Shown piece after piece: positions 24,628 through 34,100 of a stretch of DNA of 64,000 nucleotides (its first letter is position 1; the number at the start of each line of letters is the position of its first letter). The notes under the pieces were generated by a model, which searched no databases, was not told where the DNA came from, and was given only the letters and a program-made list of their open reading frames with translations. The DNA comes from Pyrrhosoma nymphula (lineage: Eukaryota > Arthropoda > Insecta > Odonata > Coenagrionidae), in assembly GCA_963573305.1 (NCBI GenBank), contig OY754329.1, positions 149,183,266-149,247,265 of the forward strand. The letters are read 5' to 3'. A program made the position numbers and the translations under genes.

Positions 24628-25009
24628 CGTAGGTTGCTGAATACTTTTACCCAAACCAAAGACCAATTTCCAGGAGCGTAAAATACAAAATTTCTCTAAA
24701 TTACACTTGTGCTTCACACATTCCGACACCACACTAAATCTTTACCATGAAAAAGTACACAATTTTGAGCTTATTCTTCACACATAAACACAGTCTGTTT
24801 TGGTCTGTTCTGTTTGCACATTTCATTAATGATCGATATGGATCGATAGGATCGACGTTAGCATCAAAACAATATATTGAATCGTTCCAGATAGTTCCAT
24901 CCCTTGGGATAGTTCGGTTCCATACGTTCCATCCCTTGGGTTATACTAGTTCCACATGTTCCAGCCCGGCATTATATAAAATTGGAAAAAGGCCGGTCTT
25001 AAGGATACA
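24628..25009. promoter_or_regulatory. Shared bidirectional promoter of DHX8 and UTP23
   Basis: The two start codons are 382 bp apart on opposite strands, so both promoters must lie here or in the 5' UTRs. ATCGATA occurs twice, at 24832-24838 and 24842-24848 (ten bases apart), followed by ATCGACG; this matches the core of the insect DRE (TATCGATA) and its CGATA half. GTTCCATCCCTTGGG is repeated at about 24893 and 24924. A TATA-like TATATAA lies near 24974, about 30 bp before the UTP23 ATG. Confidence 0.7.
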
Positions 25010-25129
25010 ATGAAAGTGAAGAGGCAGAAAAAAGTTCATAGATATTTAAGTTTCTACAGTAATAATTATGGATTTAGGCAACCGTACCAAGTTTTGGTGG
25101 ATGGTACTATTTGTCTTGCAGCTTTGACA
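25010..25129 (+). CDS. UTP23: UTP23 exon 1 (residues 1-40)
   Basis: Start codon to CLAALT, including PYQVLVDGT. Donor GACA/GTAAGT, phase 0. Confidence 0.93.
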
Positions 25130-28100
25130 GTAAGTATTACTCATGTTTACCTTATCACCGATAGTAGTTGTGCTCGAGTCTGTTGAGAGGCTCTATCGTA
25201 TTGCCTTCTCCGGGTATTCTTGTCCGTTCTCCGATCAATTAATGTTGATTTATTTCCTGAACTTGCGCAACATTGAGCACTCCTGCCCTTAGGATTTGAA
25301 GAAATCTTACATTTTGTAAGACTTATTTTATTCCTATCCCATTCTAACTCTTGGCTATCAGATACTCCTCATCCATTGCTATATTTATATCAAAGTCTGA
25401 TCACGATGTATTTGTTTGGTAATAAATTACGGGAAAAGTTCCGTTTCATCTGTTTTACTAGCCCCCTTGTATGAGTCTAGTGTAACTCAATGATCCGACG
25501 GGAATATTAATTATGAGACCGAATATGGTTTTGGAATGAACGGTGGGCTGTTGGTTAAAGTAACGAGGGTAACTTTGTGTGCTAATGCATTTCAAAGATA
25601 TTTATTGAGGCCATTGGCGTCGTCAGCATCAACACTTTGGGGGGGACAAATGGGGGGTCCGGGGACATTTTAGAAAAATTGTGACCTTGAAATGACGTTT
25701 GAACACTAATTTAAACCCAAAATCTTACATTTGTACAAGCAGGTTTTTCATTGAAACAATTTGTATTTAACCTGAAAACATGTCTATAGTTCGTTTTTTG
25801 AACCATTGGACTTGACAACAATGGAACGCCCTATACCACACGCTTGATTCCAAGTCCAATCGTTCAAAAAACAAACTATAAACATGCAATTGAAAACTCA
25901 TTCTAAAATGTATATAGTATATAGGTATCAAATAAAAACTCATTATCAGGTCAGGTTTAATATGCTTTATTTTACACACACTACTGTTATTACATACGGT
26001 CTATCACATTACAACGTAAACATTAACTTTAAAATCTTAGCCTTGTTTCTCTTTACAGTACATTATAAAAATTCAAATTGACCTCTTGCTAAACGGATGT
26101 ATACTGGAACTGAAACAACCCCAAAGTGGTTTATTTATTATCCTTTACGTAACCAAAATCACCTCTCCTAGTTTCACATTTTGAAATAAACATTTTGCAA
26201 CATTTTTTGCTTCTACCTTGTCCAATATTTCTTTGTGGACGTAACAAACAGCAACATGATTCAAACTTTTTTTAGTCATGGTTGATCTTAGGTAGGCCTT
26301 CAGTTTACGCAGAGCACTAAAACTTCGCTCTGCTTCACAACTTGAAGCTGGACATACAAGCATTAGTCTCACCAGGACTTCAACATTGGAGAACAGCTCC
26401 CTGACCTCTTTCATCATAGAGGTCAACACGTCCTTGGCGTCTTTTAAATTCTTTATCTTGTATCTTTGGTGGAAAAGCTCAAGTTCTGACTTCAACATTT
26501 GACCGTTGATTTCCGGATATGGCGCTAGCACATTGACATCATAACCTTCTCTTTTTAGCAGGACTTTCTCGAGCTGTATTTGTTTTTTCATACCAGCCTG
26601 TTCAAGTATACGAGTTTTGAGACCATGCACAGCCGTGTCAATGACTTCAAAATACTCCCGTCTAAAGTGTTCTTCTGTTGAAGTAAACTCGTAGCCATCA
26701 GCATTTCCCTCAGATATCTTTTTAGGCACTTTTTGTCTTGGGAGTCTTAGCTCTTCTAGGCCCAACTCAGCTATGTACTTGTTACACTCTTCGAACACAG
26801 AAGAAAACTGCTGGTTGGTTCTGAGATTTTGTAGGCCATCAACAATGTGTTTAACAGATTCACATAACCCAGCCACTGTTTTCTTCTCGCCTTGAAAACT
26901 TATGTTCAGTAGTTCCAAAAGTTCAACAACTTTCCTACCCATAATCAGGCCTAAGTATGTGGTCCCATCTTCAAACACACTCAACAAACCATGGGCTCCT
27001 TCGTACTTGCGTTCTGTGAGTTCATTCAAAGTTTTCAAAATCAATGAATACTTGTGCTTCAGTTGAAGGAGAGCAAACCGATGATGATACAGCTTCAGAA
27101 CTCGGGATTATTAAATAAGTCGCGCATTATAAATCTGGCTCTGGTCTAAGAGCTGGGAGTTAAGGCGAGAGGGGAAGCGGGGATTGAAAAAATGCTCATC
27201 CGAAAACATTTAGCCTATAATATAACTCAAATTAAATGTAGCTGTTTGGTAATAAGATAACATGAGTCACGAGTTTATAGATTGTCTTAGCATAGTATGC
27301 AAGGCGGTTAATAGCTGCAAGGTCAGAGTTGGATTTATAATGTGCGACTTATACATACCAACGTCTTCAATTGTTTAATAATTGTTAGAATAACAAATAA
27401 CAACACCAAGATCTCTTTTAAAATAAACTTTAAGACACTAGGGCCATTTCAGGTCAGTAAACCCATCATCATCGAGGGGACAATTTGTTTCTTTTACTCC
27501 CCCCTCATGAAATCAATTACTATCTACAAATTCGCTTTATCTCTCACAAAAATATATAAGCTTTACTTACCATTGTCCTTTTTTTGTTTTTTAAAAAATG
27601 ACAACAAATTTCGTTGTCCCTCTGCTCGCTTCATTTTGTCAAGAAACACTTCAACGTACTTCCAAAAAGTATCAACTAAAACAACTATAACCGTTGGATA
27701 CAACACATAATGAAAAACAGTTTAACATACATCTAAATAGTATGAACCATTGTCGACTAAACACACACAAGAAGACCGAGCCACGTGGCCGCTGGAACTG
27801 CAGGTGCAGTGACCAATGACTCGTGTCTCTGAGACAAAAATAACCAACGCATGAGCAGTAGGGGTGGTAGGGTGGCGGTGAGAGGGGAGGTAAGGGGTAG
27901 TGTGGAGCGGCGAGGAGAAAGGCCAGCACCGTGCTTGCTGACAGCGGCCGATCGGGCGGGCTTGCGCGCCTACTGTGTTATGTATGCAATAAAACAAAAA
28001 TATTACGATTTATATTAAATTTTTTTATACAATTTAGGGGGGGGGACAAAACTGACTTTTCAAATATTGGGGGGGACGCGTCCCCCATGTCCCCTATGGC

Positions 28101-31100
28101 GGCGACGCCCGTGATTGAGGCAACGGAGAGCTGGAGGGATAGTTTTTGGTCCGAGATTGAGAATTAAGTTAGTTCTGCTCAAAGAATAAAAATATGCTGC
28201 TTGCTTGTTTTAAATGGAGTCATATGCAGGTGTATTTCCTAGGGAACTCAAGGCAGTATGTATTATTTTTTTCATCGTTTCATGATTGCTATCGTTGTCG
28301 TTTGTCAATATTATTTGTTTTTCTGTGTTATTATTACACGTATGGTTGCACAATTATTAATAGGTTATGTTTTTTTTTAGAATAAGGTCACCCTCAAAGA
28401 TGTCATCCCAAAATACTTTGATAGCTCTGTCAAGCTGCTAACCACGCAGTGTGTTATAATAGAAACTGAAAAACTAGGTGGGTGATGTGTTTCATTAGTA
28501 ATAGTTGGTTCTTTGAGGTATATCTTTCTCCTGAGTTGCTTATGTTTTTAAGCATTAAACATCAAATGCACATTCATTCTTCTTTGTGAGTAGTTACAAG
28601 AGCCTTTCATATTTTAGGTCATGCTGTATATGGTGCAATGTTAATAGTTAAGCAATTTCCCATTCACCAATGTGGACACAAAGATAAACCTCTTGTTGGA
28701 TCAGCTTGTTTGACATCCATGCTCAAGGGAAAAAACACCAACCGGTAAGCACTTTGCTTTATGGTTCCTATACCAGAACTACCATAGAAATATGGTTTTA
28801 ATGCCTTTCAAAAGTAGGCACCCAGACACAAACAATAAGGAACTAAATAGTTGACCTTTCACCTTGTTTTAAGCTGTTCAACGTATGTAGTTGAACAATA
28901 GGACAAGTACTATGGAGGAAAAAAGTTTTCCAACAAACGGAGCACCGCCACTATCACTCTGGAGAAAATCGGCTTCCTCTCTTATGTCATATTATTCCTA
29001 GGTCTTGGCAACAACAAGGGAAATTCGAACACAGTAAGGTGATGGACTCATCGTCGAAGCCAATGACGGCTTACTGGCCACATGCATTCCCCGGGCATTA
29101 TTTGTGCTGGCTTCCAAACGGAGAGACATTAGATGACCATGCATGCATTTAAAACGTATCATTGAACTCTCTCGTTCTTGCTGTAGTTTCCTCTGCATTC
29201 TTTCTTTTTCCCCCCTTTTTATTCTAGGTTTCGCTCCTCATCTTGCATTCTGACAAGGTCCTGGGATTCACCTGGTGTCCTTTTCTTACCCTATAACCTA
29301 CAATACTTAACAGAACACCACCGTGAAAAAGGGTTTTCACTTTTAATCGTGAATACAAACAATGCTGTATCTTGCAAGCATGTTTAATGCATCTTGCAAG
29401 CATGGCGGTAAATTTTCAATGGCTACGCAAAATAAATAATCTGTAAATGTGCAAAAACTAATGAATTAATAAACATGCAATTAAAAAAGACAAAAAACAG
29501 TAGGTAAGAATAATATTACATTTTACTTGGTCATACTTTGTCCTTTGGTACTACTTCGTTTATGTATGGGAGCAATGAAAATGTGAATGATTCGGACGTA
29601 ATTCGAGGTGGTGTTCTTAATAATGGTCTCGGAGAAGCCCCATGGGGCCAGCAGCATAAATTACTTCCCAAACCCCAGACATATATGCCCAGATCTATGT
29701 TTCCTTGTTATGTTTTTTTGGGTGATACTTGACAAACAGGAGGAATATTATTTTTTTTAATAGGGAAATGTTCTAAAGGGTACTGTCAATTGCTAAAGTT
29801 ATATTTACCTACAATTTTTTCATTTGCTTAACACGTCCATACTCAACACTTCTAATGTTTAATCATCAATGAAAGTTATGATATTCCAATATGATTTGTC
29901 CATATCCAGGTATGAATGAGCGAAATGTATCCTCCCTGTTAAAGTAGTTTCGTTTATTGCTGACTCTCTTGTCGGTCTGCAATTTCTCATACCGGCTTCA
30001 TGGAGGCGATTTCTCACTAAACAGGTTATTTTTAGTTTTATGTCCTCTTCATCACAGCCAATAGTAATAGATTTTCAGTAGGATGCTAACGAATGCTACC
30101 ATCATCATCTCGAGACGTGAATCTTGGTCTCCGCTTCTTTGTCGTGTTGCCGTCATCTCATCTCCCTCACTGTAGCGTTTTAGCCAGCAATATTGTTTCT
30201 ATTCAAATCCATTGCCCTCGATACCTGAGCGACAGTTGAGCCTATCTAAACTATCCCATCGATTTATCCCCTCTCTCCTTGACTTATTGGAATTTTGTGA
30301 ATATCCATGGAAGTCATCAAAGAGAAAATAAAGTGTCTGCAAAAGCAAATGCATTCAAATCCCCATCCCATCTAACCAAACGATCAACTTCCATGAGTCT
30401 TTTAGCGATAAGCTGCCTGTTGTCTTACCTACGCAGTTTTGCTAAAGGAAAACTGTTTATCATTACCTGGTTTTGGTTGAGCCGCAGGAGAGAGTTCTAT
30501 GGAATATTTCATATGCATACAAGGTTATTTAATGCACCTCCGCTCTTGTGGACAGTGCAAAACACGCTCAGGTCAGGCGAGTGGCTGGGAATCCATCACT
30601 GATTTGGAAGATTAGGCCATCACCTTACTGCTAGGGATGGGACGTGTAAACGTGTACACGTCTGGTTGTGTGTACACATTTTCTGTTTCTTGCAAAATTA
30701 AACACGTTAACATCATCCGCCTTTGATCACGAATTGCTGCCACATCCCTCCCTCTCCCCCGGTCACCTTGACTCAAGGTGCCTCAAGGGTGTGTGGCAGG
30801 GGGTGAATTCCTTGTCCAACGGCTATCGTTAGAACACCTACATCTACAAAATACCCTGCAATTCACCTCAAGGGTGTGTGGCAGGGGGTGAGTAGTCAAC
30901 AACATGCATTTCACTAAACCCTCAAGTTAGTGTAACTACGACTATTGATGCATTAGCATAAATCACTAATGCTTGTCACGAGGCGAGGCCTCTCAAGCAT
31001 GCAAAACACTATAGATATCCTACCATTCAGCAGCATACCTTATGAGTGTACTTCTGAAATTAGACAGGAAAATGGTTATTTTTGCATGGTTATAAAAAAT

Positions 31101-34100
31101 AAACTGTGATCAGCAAGTGTATACAGGTATTAACGACATACTAGCATACTACACTACAGTTTAGGAAACAAACATTGTTATAAATCAGTGTGTACGGTAC
31201 TCCCTGGAATCTGGATCGCAGTCGGTGACTACTGTCAACACATCCTACTCCCTGTGGCACAGTTTGACCTTAGCAGGCTGCCATTCTGCTAGCAGCGGTT
31301 AGGGGGCTACGAAGACTAGTGACTGGACTCCAACACTAGGCGTATATACCTGTAGGCCCACTGCAGAACAGAATTTGGGGCCAGTGTCTAACTATTGTAC
31401 ATGTCGGGGGAGGTAAGACGTGTACACGTCTGAACGATAAGCATGTACACATTTACTGCAATACAAGATTTTGCCCATCCCTACTTACTGTGTTTGAATT
31501 TATCTCGTCGGACCAAAATGCAGCGCAGATATCTTCGACCTGAAGACGCCTCCAGGACAGGAGGAGAAACGTTGTCAGAAAAACGACGAGGCAGATACCC
31601 GGAAGAAGAATGGAAAATTCATCTAATCGCCACGGAAAACTCCGAGAGAACTTCTCTCGTCGTGGCCGAGACCTAAGAATAATAAGCTATCAAGCTGTTA
31701 AAACAGTTTTCTCCATGTCACCTTGAGACTCAAATTATCTGTATTTTCAACTGATATTGTCTAGTGTGTGGCATCCAAGTCAAAAGTGGTTCCTAACCCA
31801 GTTCTTCCATCAGCATTTTTACACACACTGTTTTCTCGTAGCAGTTTTTAACAAAGCATGTGGCTTTCCTTTGTATTTAGTTTATTTCAGGAATCAACTC
31901 TTTCTGTGCAGTATCCTAAATTCTCATGGCATATTTGAGTTGTGACCTGACCCGAACAAAATAGCAATAGGGAACTAACTAACTAGCAATAGGACTTGGA
32001 CTGGGCAGGAAGTGGAAAATGTCAAAAAATTTAAAATCAAAGAACTCTTTCAGTTGAACACTGGTATTGACCAGCAATATGCTATGATTAATTCTTGGGC
32101 AATATCATATATGTAGGTGATAATTAACAGATTATACATTATCTATTGCATTCGCAAAATATTTAAATGGGTGTCATTATCATACTTGGAGAGCAAAAAC
32201 TGGAAAAAGCAGAAGACTTGTTATTTGGGAAGTAGGATTACCAGTGATAGAAAGGGCAAACAAGATTGAGTCTTCTAAATTGGTTTAACAATCTCTTTCT
32301 TTGGGGTTTTCAGGTACATAATTGCCACCCAGGATAGAGAGCTGCAAAGTTTAGTGAGGAAAATGCCTGGAGTCCCGCTGCTATATCTACACCAGAGAGT
32401 TCCAACCCTAGAGCATCCATCACCTGCTAGTATTGAACATGTGAAAGGCAAAAATGAAAATAAGTAAGCATTACATTTATTTACATCTTGAGTGTTATTG
32501 ATAGGGATGAGTCGATTCCACTTTTTTTCGATTTCGATTCCAATTATTTCAAATCGATTCCCAATTCTCGATTCCGATTCCATCTATTCTTATTCCTAAT
32601 ATCAGGTGGGATATTGATATACCAGTAGCGTACGACTATTATTTAAATTCAATTACTGGCGGTAATAAAATAACAAAGACAATTAAGTCACTCAAAAAGT
32701 GTATTTAATGACAAATAGCAAATATATCCTCAGCTTATAGTCTATGTTTAAAATATTTATCTATCTGGAACCAATGGAATCGTAATCGAGTTTAGGCGAT
32801 CAAATCTCGATACCGATTCTAAGCCTGAGAATCGGTGGAATCAAGAATCGACATTAGGAATCGACTCATCCTTAGTTCTTGAGCAAAACCTCGTATGAAT
32901 AATCTTTAGGGCAACAGTCTGCTTTGATGGAAAAACTGAATCCTGCTTGATCGACAAAGCTATGCATTGTTTGGCTTAGCCCAAATTAGTATGTGTGGCT
33001 GTCCCATTTGTTCTAAATGCTTTTGCACAGTCTGCGAGTGTCTGACAGTAAGTGCAAAATCACCTTAGATTTCACGGCATATTAAATTGAGTACTACTCT
33101 TAGTAGTATTTATTTATTGATGCCAATTACATAATTTCATAGCTCAATCAAGGATTTTGTGCTGTCATGGCATATTATCAGGATGAAGATTTCTCGGATT
33201 TCCCACCAGGTATGAAATTCCAGAGTTGCGATAGTTGCCCTTGTTTCGAGGTTCGACACATTCCTCGTCATCAGGGTAATTTTTAATATAGGACACTGTC
33301 TCTGGCGTTACTCAGTGGAACTCCTTATTAATGAAAGAAAAAACAAGTACATGTTTAATAAAACTGATGATCTCAGGCTTGACCTCGTGGAAATTATGGA
33401 TATCCATGATGAAAATACCACCTTTGTTATTTCCACAAACTTTCTTACGCTGGCACGACGCGACGCGCGAGCACATGAGTATGCCACAGTGTGGTGAAAC
33501 GCGCGTCGTGCCAGTGTAAGAAAGTTTGTGGAAATAACAAAGGTGGTTTTTTCATCATGAAGTACATATTTGGTTATGATTCCACACTTTATTTGAGGCA
33601 TCACGACCTAGGTTTCAGCATATCATTCCTACATCAGATGATGGCATGATATGCCGAAACCTTGGTTGTGTTGCTTCAAATAAAGTGTGGAATCATAACC
33701 AAGTACTTGTTTTTTCATTCACGGATATTTTAATCTCTTTATCTAGGTTTAACATATTTTGAAACCACAAAAGGACAACCACTACAGGATTGATCAGCAC
33801 GCTCTGGTAGCCAAACTATGAACTATTTCCATGCCGAGGTTGACCAGTAGTGCCATCTATAAGCGGTTCGTTTAAGATTTTGTACAGAGAAAATGGCATA
33901 CCATGAAGTGCCATAAATGATGCCATCCTGTAGATTCAGCTAAATTGAAAGCACTGCAGCATGGCGATTGCTGGCTATAGCCCTAAATCAAAATCACCCT
34001 AACTGATCACTAACAGTGTAATTCAATAATCGATATAAAAATACATGTAACTAGTTGGTGATACGAGATGAAAACAAAAATCACCAGATCTTACTTCCCA

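Noticed and set aside
24625..24732. Longer N terminus for DHX8
   Set aside because: The frame is open upstream but begins without an ATG; the first ATG (24627) directly precedes the conserved N-terminal block.
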